NCBI GenBank assembly: GCA_964462945.1
Contig: CAYWZW010000124.1
Span: forward strand, 1-6,653
Direction of reading: 5' to 3'
Length of the DNA: 6,653 nucleotides
Origin: GCA-020343675 sp964462945
GTDB taxonomy: Bacteria; Planctomycetota; Phycisphaerae; Sedimentisphaerales; Anaerobacaceae
A program made the translations under genes and the position numbers. The stretch's first letter is position 1; the number at the start of each line of letters is the position of its first letter. The notes below the pieces were generated by a model. The model searched no databases. It saw nothing but the letters and a program-made list of their open reading frames with translations, and was not told where the DNA came from. Shown here piece by piece: positions 1-5,124 of this stretch.

Positions 1-72
1 GGCTGAAGCTCTATCCTTTTTGGTTGCGGCTGAGCGAAGCGAAGCCGCGCTGGGTGCTCTGTGGCTTATTTT

Positions 73-120
73 ACTTCGTGCCTTTGCGCCTTGGTGGCTC
101 TCGGTGCTCTTCGTGGTGAA
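73..120. repeat. Degenerate octamer array (CCTTNGTG-like)
   Basis: Three consecutive 8-bp units are visible: ACTTCGTG at 73, CCTTTGCG at 81 and CCTTGGTG at 89. Two looser copies follow, ending in CTTCGTGGTGAA near 109-120. The unit consensus is roughly CCTTNGTG. The same theme recurs at 259-276 and 388-413, so this is a family and not a single accident. No open reading frame uses it. Confidence 0.6.
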
Positions 121-130
121 CGTAAGACTG

Positions 131-153
131 TGTAAATCAGTGGAATCTGTGGC
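131..153. repeat. Related GTG-type phrase (TGTAAATCAG / TGGAATCTG / TGG)
   Basis: Two imperfect units of 9-10 bases, TGTAAATCAG and TGGAATCTG, are followed by TGGC. The layout, a short unit repeated once and closed by GTGG, resembles the octamer phrases nearby. The similarity is weak and the function unknown. Confidence 0.4.
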
Positions 154-160
154 CCCTGTT

Positions 161-185
161 ATTGACTATTGACGATTGACTATTG
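161..185. repeat. 7-bp tandem repeat ATTGACN
   Basis: Three full heptamers (ATTGACT, ATTGACG, ATTGACT) and a partial fourth (ATTG) run without interruption. This is a short simple tandem repeat in non-coding DNA. It contains TTGAC, but no -10 box lies at a suitable distance, so I do not call it a promoter. Confidence 0.75.
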
Positions 186-258
186 TCCCTGCTTCCGCAG
201 AGATTGCAGCGTTGTGGGTAATTTCTCTGTGTGCTCCTTCGGCTGCGCTCAGGACGGC

Positions 259-276
259 GTCTGTGTCCTCTGTGGC
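259..276. repeat. Octamer repeat phrase (GTCTGTGT / CCTCTGTG / GC)
   Basis: Two adjacent 8-bp units, GTCTGTGT and CCTCTGTG, end in GC. This is the same pattern as the arrays at 73-120 and 388-413. It sits just before the first dyad operator. Confidence 0.5.
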
Positions 277-285
277 TATTAATAG

Positions 286-328
286 CTACAAAATTGTAGT
301 TTCTTGTGTTGCCCCGACAATTTTGTTA
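286..328. promoter_or_regulatory. Dyad operator pair in front of the activator gene
   Basis: The first site, 286-299, is CTACA-AAAT-TGTAG, a full match to the dyad that recurs through the window. The second, 315-328, is CGACA-ATTT-TGTTA and keeps only the ACA-N4-TGT core plus the first C. The starts are 29 bp apart, about three helical turns, close to the 30 bp of the pairs at 1976-2019 and 3056-3099. The second site lies inside the spacer and the first bases of the -10 box of a possible sigma-70 promoter. This suggests the activator represses its own gene. Binding by the activator is inferred. Confidence 0.65.
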
Positions 329-332
329 TCAT
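304..332 (+). promoter_or_regulatory. Possible sigma-70 promoter of the activator gene
   Basis: TTGTGT at 304-309 and TATCAT at 327-332 are separated by 17 bp. The -10 matches TATAAT at five of six positions, while the -35 matches TTGACA at only three. Transcription would start near 339, giving a leader of about 94 bases before the ATG at 433. The promoter is bracketed and overlapped by the two dyads at 286-328, an arrangement suited to autorepression. Confidence 0.4.
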
Positions 333-387
333 TCCGGCAGGTTGAGCCGCCAGGACACGAGGTCACAAAGAAGTTATGAGTCCAAAA

Positions 388-413
388 CCTTAGAGCCTTA
401 GTGCCTTAGTGGC
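388..413. repeat. 8-bp tandem array CCTTAGAG / CCTTAGTG / CCTTAGTG
   Basis: Three uninterrupted octamers, differing at one base, are followed by GC. This is the cleanest copy of the CCTTNGTG theme. Its last unit supplies the GTG at 409 that would extend the activator reading frame upstream, and the TGGC of a weak sigma-54-like motif. Both readings are therefore suspect as by-products of the repeat. Confidence 0.75.
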
Positions 414-425
414 AATACTGGGGCA
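410..425 (+). promoter_or_regulatory. Weak sigma-54-like motif overlapping the activator start
   Basis: TGGCAA-TACTG-GGGCA has GG and GC exactly 12 bases apart, as in the three strong sigma-54 promoters of this window, but the -12 half has GG in place of TT. It begins 95 bp after the start of the second dyad, one helical turn short of the 105 bp seen elsewhere. A start about 12 bases past the GC would fall around 435, at or after the ATG at 433. If active, it would give a leaderless message or initiation at TTG 466. It may be chance, because its left half belongs to the octamer repeat. Confidence 0.2.
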
Positions 426-432
426 GTGCATA

Positions 433-1962
433 ATGAAAGCTAAACGGACCAAGGAAGTAGAGCTTTTGAGCGACATATCGAGGGACTTTTCCGAGTCCCG
501 CAACCTGGAAGAGACGCTCAAGTCCATACTCAAGTCGTTTGATACCCACCTCAATCTGCGGCGCGGAACGATCGCGCTGCTGGATCCCGATACCGAGATG
601 ATCAACGTCCGAGTCGCGCACGGGCTGAGCAAACAATCCACGAGCCAGGCCAGCTACAAAGTCGGCGAAGGCATTACCGGGCTGGTCGTGCAGAGCGGCA
701 AAGAGATTGTCGTGCCGGATATTTCCAAAGACCCCCGCTTCCTGCACAAAACCAAGTCCAGAACGCAGCAGGAGGGCAAGCGGATAGCCTTCTTCTGCGT
801 CCCGATAAAGCTGGAAGGTCAAACGATCGGCACTTTGAGCGTGGACAAGGAAGCCGAAACCAACGACGACTTCGAGGCCAGCGTCAGGCTGCTCAAAGTC
901 ATCGCCACGATGGTGGCCCAGGCGATCAAGCTGAACAAGCTGATGGAATCCGACCGGCAGCAGCTTCGTGAAGAGAACGTGCGTCTGCGCGAGGAGCTGA
1001 AGACACACTTCAATATAGACAATATGGTCGGAAGCAGCAACGCCATGAAGGAGGTGTACCGGCTTATCGAGCAGGTTTCCAACAGCAATGCCACGGTTCT
1101 TATTCGCGGCGAGAGCGGGACGGGCAAAGACCTTGTCGCTCACGCCATTCACTACAACAGCCTCAGAGCCGACAAGCCCTTTGTGAAGGTCAATTGCACC
1201 GCCCTGCCGGACAGCCTGCTGGAAAGCGAGCTGTTCGGGCACGAAAAAGGGGCTTTTACCGGCGCCGTCGAGAGCAAGGCCGGCAGGTTTGAAAGAGCGC
1301 ACGGTGGAACCATCTTTCTCGATGAGATCGGCGATTTCTCGCTGAACCTGCAGGTCAAGCTGCTGCGGGTGATCCAATTCAAGGAGTTCGAGCGGGTCGG
1401 CGGCTTCGAGACGATAAAAACGAACGTCCGGATCGTCGTGGCGACACACAAGAACCTCGAAGAGCAAATCAAAGAAGGACTCTTCCGCGAAGACCTCTAC
1501 TATCGAATCAATGTCTTTCCGATTTACATGCCGCCCTTACGGGAGCGCAAGGATGATATCATGCTCCTGGCGGACTACTTTCTTGAGCGAATAGCCGCCG
1601 AGAACAACAAGAACATCAGCCGCATTTCGACCCCTGCGATCGAGATGCTGACACGGTACCACTGGCCGGGCAATATCAGGGAATTGGAAAACTGCATCGA
1701 GCGGGCCGTCCTGCTTTGCGACGGCGAAGTGATCCGCTCCGAGCACCTGCCGCCCTCGCTTCAAATGATAAAAAAGACCGAAGCCGTGGCCAGCCGCTCA
1801 CTGACGGAGATCATTGAGAACAAGGAAAGAGAGCTTGTTGTCGATGCCCTGAAGAAGTGCCGTGGACACCAGCGTAAAACCGCAAGGGAGCTTCGCATCA
1901 CCGAGCGCATACTCGGCTATAAGCTCAAGAAATTCGGCATCCAGCCGCGTTACTACATCTGA
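433..1962 (+). CDS. NifA/NtrC-family sigma-54-dependent transcriptional activator (GAF, AAA+, Fis-type HTH)
   Basis: A 509-residue bacterial enhancer-binding protein that should remodel sigma-54 RNA polymerase by ATP hydrolysis. Residues ~20-165 form a GAF sensor domain. A charged, probably coiled-coil linker (~168-195) leads to the AAA+ domain (~197-440). That domain has Walker A GESGTGKD (226-233), the sigma-54-contacting loop GAFTGA (273-278), Walker B IFLDE (294-298) and the arginines of FRED and YYRIN (352, 358). A Fis-type helix-turn-helix fills ~457-509. There is no receiver domain, so it is not NtrC. The Cys-X4-Cys linker motif of oxygen-sensitive NifA proteins is also absent. I chose ATG 433: the GTG at 409 lies in a repeat, while TTG 466, preceded by AAGGA at 451-455, is an alternative. 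Its neighbours (amt, glnK, glnA, all with sigma-54 promoters and matching dyads) point to control of ammonium assimilation. NifA-like architecture alone does not show a role in nitrogen fixation, and no nif gene is present. Confidence 0.95.
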   Translation: MKAKRTKEVELLSDISRDFSESRNLEETLKSILKSFDTHLNLRRGTIALLDPDTEMINVRVAHGLSKQSTSQASYKVGEGITGLVVQSGKEIVVPDISKDPRFLHKTKSRTQQEGKRIAFFCVPIKLEGQTIGTLSVDKEAETNDDFEASVRLLKVIATMVAQAIKLNKLMESDRQQLREENVRLREELKTHFNIDNMVGSSNAMKEVYRLIEQVSNSNATVLIRGESGTGKDLVAHAIHYNSLRADKPFVKVNCTALPDSLLESELFGHEKGAFTGAVESKAGRFERAHGGTIFLDEIGDFSLNLQVKLLRVIQFKEFERVGGFETIKTNVRIVVATHKNLEEQIKEGLFREDLYYRINVFPIYMPPLRERKDDIMLLADYFLERIAAENNKNISRISTPAIEMLTRYHWPGNIRELENCIERAVLLCDGEVIRSEHLPPSLQMIKKTEAVASRSLTEIIENKERELVVDALKKCRGHQRKTARELRITERILGYKLKKFGIQPRYYI

Positions 1963-1975
1963 GGGCCAAGGAAGT

Positions 1976-2019
1976 TTACATATTTGTAGATATTGGCCTT
2001 TTCTGCTACATTTTTGTAG
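1976..2019. promoter_or_regulatory. Tandem dyad enhancer for the barrel-protein gene
   Basis: Site A, 1976-1989, is TTACA-TATT-TGTAG (nine of ten dyad bases). Site B, 2006-2019, is CTACA-TTTT-TGTAG (ten of ten), and its palindrome extends by one more pair, G2005/C2020. The starts are 30 bp apart, so both face the same side of the helix. Site B starts 105 bp before the -24 element at 2111, a usual upstream-activator distance. The pair begins 14 bases after the activator's stop codon. Binding by that activator is inferred. Confidence 0.8.
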
Positions 2020-2110
2020 CAAACCGTCAACTCTGAATAGTGCCGAAAATCAACGTTAACCCCGTCACATCAATCACTTAGAACTTTTGCACTTCTCTCT
2101 TGCCGCCAGT

Positions 2111-2126
2111 TGGCACATACATTGCT
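2111..2126 (+). promoter_or_regulatory. Sigma-54 promoter of the barrel-protein gene
   Basis: TGGCAC-ATACA-TTGCT matches the -24/-12 consensus TGGCAC-N5-TTGCW at every defined position. GG at 2112 and GC at 2124 have the required 12-base offset. Transcription should start near 2136, leaving a leader of about 95 bases before the ATG at 2232. The enhancer pair at 1976-2019 supplies the activator sites. Confidence 0.9.
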
Positions 2127-2231
2127 AATACAATCGCAGGTGCAATTCGGCTGATACGGCGGCTGAGGCATTACCCCGGCTTGTTCAGGAGATTCGCAGG
2201 CGAAAAAAGACAGAGACAAAGGAGAAGAAAA

Positions 2232-2993
2232 ATGCGAACGTTCAAAGTTCTGGCGCGTGGGCTGGTCGTTTTGGTATTGGGATTTTGGTATTTGGATCTT
2301 GCTTGTGCCACGCCTTCTACCACCTATTGGACCACCTGCACGCCGGATGTCCAACCTTACGGTAAGTGGCATATTACATACGACAGCTATTTTACAGTAG
2401 GCAGGAAGGGGACAGAACAGGGTGACTTTCCTACGGATGTAGGTTTGACGGTGGGAGTTTTGCCGTATGAAAAACTAAATATGGAAGTGGGGTTCGATTT
2501 ATTAGAGCCGGCAGATGACCCCTTATTTTTCAATGCGAAACTGGGCACACCCGAAGGCTCGCTATATGAAGGCTCTCCCGCCATGAGCTTCGGCGTATGG
2601 AACGTGGGCACGCAAGACGGTATCACCGATTACGATATCTGGCATTTTGTTGTGGGCAAGACTCTGCCCGGGAACCTGGGAAGGTTACACGGCGGGGCTT
2701 ATGCAGGCTCTACGAATACATTGAGGTCTTCGGATGGGGACGTTGAAAACGAAGGTCTTATGATCGGCTGGGACAAAGGATTCTACCCGGCCAAAGAGGG
2801 AGAGAGGCAATTCAATAGATTTGTCTTGGCTGCGGATTACGCCAGTGGCGACAATGCCATTGGCGGCGGTGGTGTGGGGCTTTACGCCTTCTTTACGCCC
2901 GATGTCAGTCTTCTTATGGGGCCCGTTTGGTTTAATGACAAAGACTTAAACGGCGATTATAAGTGGACTGTGCAACTGGATATAAATTTCTGA
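2232..2993 (+). CDS. Secreted protein, probable outer-membrane beta-barrel, under sigma-54 control
   Basis: A 253-residue protein that I do not recognise as a named family. It starts with a clear signal peptide: Arg/Lys near the N-terminus, a hydrophobic core at residues 11-21, and probable cleavage after ACA at residue 26. The mature part has no long hydrophobic helix. It alternates short polar and aromatic or hydrophobic stretches rich in Gly, Tyr, Phe and Asp, and ends VQLDINF with a terminal Phe, as outer-membrane barrels do. About 227 mature residues would suit a small barrel of 8-12 strands. ATG 2232 has GGAG at 2221-2224 and lies downstream of the sigma-54 promoter; the frame is open further upstream, but that part covers the promoter. 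Sharing the enhancer and promoter layout of amtB, it is probably made under nitrogen limitation. A pore for ammonium or a small nitrogen compound is a guess. The TGA has no obvious terminator after it. Confidence 0.85.
   Translation: MRTFKVLARGLVVLVLGFWYLDLACATPSTTYWTTCTPDVQPYGKWHITYDSYFTVGRKGTEQGDFPTDVGLTVGVLPYEKLNMEVGFDLLEPADDPLFFNAKLGTPEGSLYEGSPAMSFGVWNVGTQDGITDYDIWHFVVGKTLPGNLGRLHGGAYAGSTNTLRSSDGDVENEGLMIGWDKGFYPAKEGERQFNRFVLAADYASGDNAIGGGGVGLYAFFTPDVSLLMGPVWFNDKDLNGDYKWTVQLDINF
2269..2296. repeat. 14-bp tandem repeat inside the signal-peptide coding region
   Basis: TTTTGGTATTGGGA at 2269-2282 is followed directly by TTTTGGTATTTGGA at 2283-2296, with 13 of 14 bases identical. It encodes residues 13-22, the core of the signal peptide. 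Because 14 is not a multiple of three, the two copies are read in different frames (VLVLG, then FWYLD). The phrase resembles the intergenic repeats I associate with environmental genomes. Confidence 0.8.
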
Positions 2994-3055
2994 ATCGGCA
3001 GCGTTAGCTATTCGGGGATGCTCAGCGACGATGTGCGCTTCGGAAAAACCAATAG

Positions 3056-3099
3056 CTACAATAATGTAGATTATATAGGTAATACTTACAATATTGTTG
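3056..3099. promoter_or_regulatory. Tandem dyad enhancer for amtB-glnK
   Basis: Site A, 3056-3069, is CTACA-ATAA-TGTAG (ten of ten dyad bases). Site B, 3086-3099, is TTACA-ATAT-TGTTG (eight of ten). The starts are 30 bp apart, and site B begins exactly 105 bp before the -24 element at 3191. Both distances equal those at 1976-2111, although the surrounding sequence differs. The six bases before site A (AATAGC) also precede the perfect site at 286. Confidence 0.8.
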
Positions 3100-3190
3100 A
3101 TTTGCGCGGTTGGTTATGCAGTTCGTTAAAATGCCCATAAGTGACGTGAACGTAAAGTGTTATGGAGATTGCGTGAGATTCTCTCCCGTT

Positions 3191-3206
3191 TGGCACAGTA
3201 CTTGCA
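3191..3206 (+). promoter_or_regulatory. Sigma-54 promoter of the amtB-glnK operon
   Basis: TGGCAC-AGTAC-TTGCA is a full match to the -24/-12 consensus, with GG at 3192 and GC at 3204. Transcription should start near 3216, giving a leader of roughly 78 bases. Control of amtB-glnK by sigma-54 and an enhancer-binding protein is the classical arrangement in Proteobacteria. Here the activator sites are the CTACA-N4-TGTAG dyads, not NtrC boxes (GCAC/GTGC half-sites). Confidence 0.93.
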
Positions 3207-3293
3207 AAGGTTACTTTACATTGACCGCGCATCGATCCGCAGCAGATATGAACGGTCTTTAGAACCGCTACCTTGTAATAAGGAGATACTGAA

Positions 3294-4652
3294 GTGATGA
3301 CCAAAAGAGCAAATGATACTTTGACCTTATGGAGGGTTGTCCCCTTCGCGGCTGTTATGTTCGCCGGCATAGCGAGGGCTTCAGCAGACCAAGGGGGTGC
3401 TCCGGGAGCACTCAAGCAGGCGATAGACACAGGCGATACGGCCTGGGTGCTGATGAGTGCTGCGTTAGTCATGCTGATGACGCCGGGGCTGGCGTTCTTC
3501 TATGGGGGACTTGTACGCCGCAAGAACATGCTGTCGGTGCTTATGCAGTGCCTGATGATTCTGTGCCTTGTGAGTCTGCAGTGGGTGCTGTTTGGGTACA
3601 GTCTGTCGTTCGGGCCGGACAAAGGTTCGATAATCGGCGGACTGGACTGGTTTGGGTTAAAAGGCGTGGGGCTGGAGCCAAACGCCGACTACGCCGCGAC
3701 CGTGCCGCACCAGGTCTTCATGATGTTTCAAATGATGTTTGCCGTGATCACCCCGGCGTTGATCATTGGGGCGTTCGCTGAACGGATGAAATTCTCGGCG
3801 TTCTGCGTCTTCGTGCTGTTGTGGGCGACGCTGGTCTATGATCCTGTCGCACACTGGGTGTGGGGCGTAGGCGGTTTCATGAGAAACTGGGGCGCCCTGG
3901 ATTTTGCCGGCGGAACGGTCGTTCACATCAATGCCGGGATGACCGCTTTGGCGGCGGCACTGGTATTGGGCAGGCGGCAAGGGTATCCGGATGGGATCTC
4001 TCCGCCGCACAACCTTCCGTTCGCCGTGCTGGGGGCGGCTTTATTGTGGTTCGGCTGGTTTGGCTTTAACGCCGGCAGCGCCCTCGGTGCGGGCGGTCTG
4101 GCGGGTAACGCGTTCACGGTGACACACCTGGCGGCAGCAGCGGCAGGTCTGACATGGGCGCTGCTCGACTGGCTCAAGTATAAAAAACCGACAACGCTCG
4201 GCATGATCACCGGCGTGGTGGCGGGGCTGGTTGCCATCACACCGGCTTCGGGATTCGTTACGCCGATGGGCGCGATCTGGATCGGCGCCGGTGCAGGGGT
4301 GTTTCCCTGGCTGGCCGTGACGTACATCAAAGGGGCGTTCAATTACGATGATTCGCTCGATGCCTTCGGCGTGCACGGAATTGGGGGGATATGGGGCGCA
4401 ATCGCCACGGGCATCTGGGCGAGTAAGGCGGTCAACCCGGCTGGGGCGGATGGTTTGCTGTATGGCAATCCGATACAGCTCTGGGTGCAAATCAAGGCCG
4501 TGATTGTCACCATGCTGTACTCTCTGGTGGTGGGTGTGGTGCTGCTCAAGCTGGTGGACGTCGTGATGAAGCTGCGGGTCACGGAGCACGAAGAGCGAAT
4601 CGGTCTTGACCTGACCCAACACAGGGAGGGTGCGTACACGCTGATTAATTAG
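3294..4652 (+). CDS. amtB: Ammonium transporter (Amt family)
   Basis: A 452-residue inner-membrane channel of the Amt/MEP/Rh family, which takes up ammonium in scarcity. A signal peptide (cleavage likely after ASA, residue 31) precedes the family's 11 membrane segments. Signatures include TPGLAFFYGGLVRRKN, AFAERMKF and WFGWFGFNAGSA. The two pore histidines are H211 (TVVHINAG) and H361 (FGVHGIGG). The cytoplasmic tail keeps the E-ERIGLDLTQH-EGAY pattern that contacts PII, with Arg in the usual Gly position of HGE. GTG 3294 is taken as the start because AGGAG at 3281-3285 lies eight bases before it; the in-frame ATG at 3297 is equally possible and changes the product by one residue. glnK follows after 20 bases in one operon. 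Length and motifs are normal for the family, and no damage is visible. Confidence 0.97.
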   Translation: MMTKRANDTLTLWRVVPFAAVMFAGIARASADQGGAPGALKQAIDTGDTAWVLMSAALVMLMTPGLAFFYGGLVRRKNMLSVLMQCLMILCLVSLQWVLFGYSLSFGPDKGSIIGGLDWFGLKGVGLEPNADYAATVPHQVFMMFQMMFAVITPALIIGAFAERMKFSAFCVFVLLWATLVYDPVAHWVWGVGGFMRNWGALDFAGGTVVHINAGMTALAAALVLGRRQGYPDGISPPHNLPFAVLGAALLWFGWFGFNAGSALGAGGLAGNAFTVTHLAAAAAGLTWALLDWLKYKKPTTLGMITGVVAGLVAITPASGFVTPMGAIWIGAGAGVFPWLAVTYIKGAFNYDDSLDAFGVHGIGGIWGAIATGIWASKAVNPAGADGLLYGNPIQLWVQIKAVIVTMLYSLVVGVVLLKLVDVVMKLRVTEHEERIGLDLTQHREGAYTLIN

Positions 4653-4672
4653 CAGAGAAAGGACAAGATATT

Positions 4673-5014
4673 ATGAAATACATAATCGGCATTATTCAGC
4701 CTGATCGTCTCGATGAGGTGCTTGAAAGACTGACGGAGAAAGAGATACACTTAGTGACAGTCTCGACCGTTGTGGGCCGGGGCCGGCAAAAGGGAGTCGC
4801 AGAGGTGTATCGCAGCCACAAGGAGTCGGGCAGCCTCCTGAAGAAGGTCAAGCTGGAGATCGCGGTAAACGATGCATACGTGGAGCCAACTGTGGAGGCT
4901 ATCATAGGCGGCGCGCGGACGGGTGACATCGGAGATGGAAAGATATTCGTTGTCGATCTGCTCGAGTGCATCAGGATTCGCACCGGCGAGCGAGGCGGAG
5001 AAGCTATTGGCTGA
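4673..5014 (+). CDS. glnK: PII nitrogen regulatory protein (GlnK type) lacking the uridylylation tyrosine
   Basis: A 113-residue PII protein, which forms trimers that bind ATP/ADP and 2-oxoglutarate and, next to Amt, plug the channel when nitrogen is plentiful. It aligns without gaps to E. coli GlnB as I remember it. Conserved are G37, Q39 and K58 around the 2-oxoglutarate site, the B-loop TG-IGDGKIF (83-92) and the C-terminal R101/R103 with TGE. The T-loop is unusual: after Y46-R47 it reads SHKESGSLL, so position 51, the uridylylated Tyr of proteobacterial PII, is Glu, and position 49 (phosphoserine in cyanobacteria) is His. GlnD-type uridylylation of Tyr51 is thus impossible. K85 of the B-loop is Asp. 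AAGGA at 4659-4663 provides the ribosome-binding site. Pairing with amtB favours GlnK over GlnB. Possible partners are AmtB, the activator's GAF domain and glutamine synthetase; only the first is supported by general family knowledge. Confidence 0.96.
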   Translation: MKYIIGIIQPDRLDEVLERLTEKEIHLVTVSTVVGRGRQKGVAEVYRSHKESGSLLKKVKLEIAVNDAYVEPTVEAIIGGARTGDIGDGKIFVVDLLECIRIRTGERGGEAIG

Positions 5015-5049
5015 GGTTTGCACAACCGGGACGTTGCAAGCCATCTTTT
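5015..5049 (+). terminator. Probable terminator of the amtB-glnK operon
   Basis: Starting at the base after the glnK stop codon, GGTTTGCA (5015-5022) pairs with TGCAAGCC (5035-5042), with one T-G wobble and a 12-base loop. The sequence then reads ATCTTTTC. The stem is moderate and the T-run short (four), so termination may be partial. Further hairpins follow downstream. Confidence 0.5.
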
Positions 5050-5052
5050 CTG

Positions 5053-5074
5053 TGCCCTTATGCTTGGGCATTTT
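5053..5074 (+). terminator. Second hairpin with T-run after glnK
   Basis: TGCCC (5053-5057) pairs with GGGCA (5066-5070) around an eight-base loop, directly followed by TTTT. The stem is short, so this is a back-up candidate behind the hairpin at 5015-5042. Confidence 0.4.
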
Positions 5075-5080
5075 GGAGCG

Positions 5081-5121
5081 GGCCCCGGCCTTGGGGCCGG
5101 GCCTGCTTCGAAAAGAAGCAG
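5081..5121. other. Two adjacent hairpins between glnK and the glnA enhancer
   Basis: First, GGCCCCGGCC (5081-5090) folds with GGCCGGGCC (5095-5103), giving a nine-pair GC stem with one bulged C; a six-pair alternative, GGCCCC/GGGGCC, is also possible. Second, CTGCTTC (5103-5109) pairs with GAAGCAG (5115-5121) around GAAAA. Neither has a T-run. They may block transcription read-through or belong to a dispersed palindromic element. They end four bases before the first glnA dyad. Confidence 0.5.
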
Positions 5122-5124
5122 AAA

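Larger units (their letters stand above)
1..285. other. Non-coding region with repeat phrases, upstream of the activator gene
   Basis: I see no gene here. The open frames on either strand are short and have no ribosome-binding site or recognisable product. The stretch is made of short quasi-periodic phrases, annotated separately. Near its left edge a small hairpin can form: GCGGCT at 26-31 pairs with AGCCGC at 43-48 around a loop containing GCGAA-type repeats. A related phrase, TCCT...AGGA flanking TTCGGCTGCGCTC, lies at 235-254. I recall similar phrases as dispersed intergenic elements in environmental bacteria, but have not verified this. Confidence 0.6.

Noticed and set aside
1..432. Possible CRISPR array suggested by repeated phrases
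   Set aside because: The units are 7-10 bp, contiguous and degenerate, with no 20-40 bp repeats, no regular spacers and no cas genes.
406..1467. Long antisense open frame (353 codons) opposite the activator gene
   Set aside because: It is a mirror of the codon usage of the real gene; the translation has no domain signature, while the sense strand encodes intact GAF and AAA+ motifs.
2068..2080. IHF-like sequence CATCAA-TCAC-TTA between enhancer and sigma-54 promoter
   Set aside because: It differs from WATCAA-N4-TTR at one position, and I found no comparable site at the amtB or glnA promoters. The consensus is too loose to call from one copy.
2100..2231. Upstream in-frame extension of the barrel gene
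   Set aside because: It covers the sigma-54 promoter, would put a basic stretch before the signal peptide, and has no good ribosome-binding site; GGAG supports ATG 2232.
2431..2442. CTAC-GGAT-GTAG inverted repeat inside the barrel gene, resembling the enhancer dyad
   Set aside because: It lacks the A/T pair next to the spacer, so the half-sites are two bases closer, and it lies within coding sequence with no partner site or promoter at the right distance.
2994..3139. Open frame continuing after the TGA of the barrel gene (IGSVSYSGMLSDD...), suggesting read-through or a broken longer gene
   Set aside because: The protein already ends in a typical barrel terminus, the extension contains the amtB enhancer, and an open run of this length is not improbable.
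3588..3602. CTGT-N6-ACAG palindrome in amtB
   Set aside because: It is a short inverted repeat within a conserved membrane-segment coding region; such repeats are expected by chance and it has no counterpart elsewhere.
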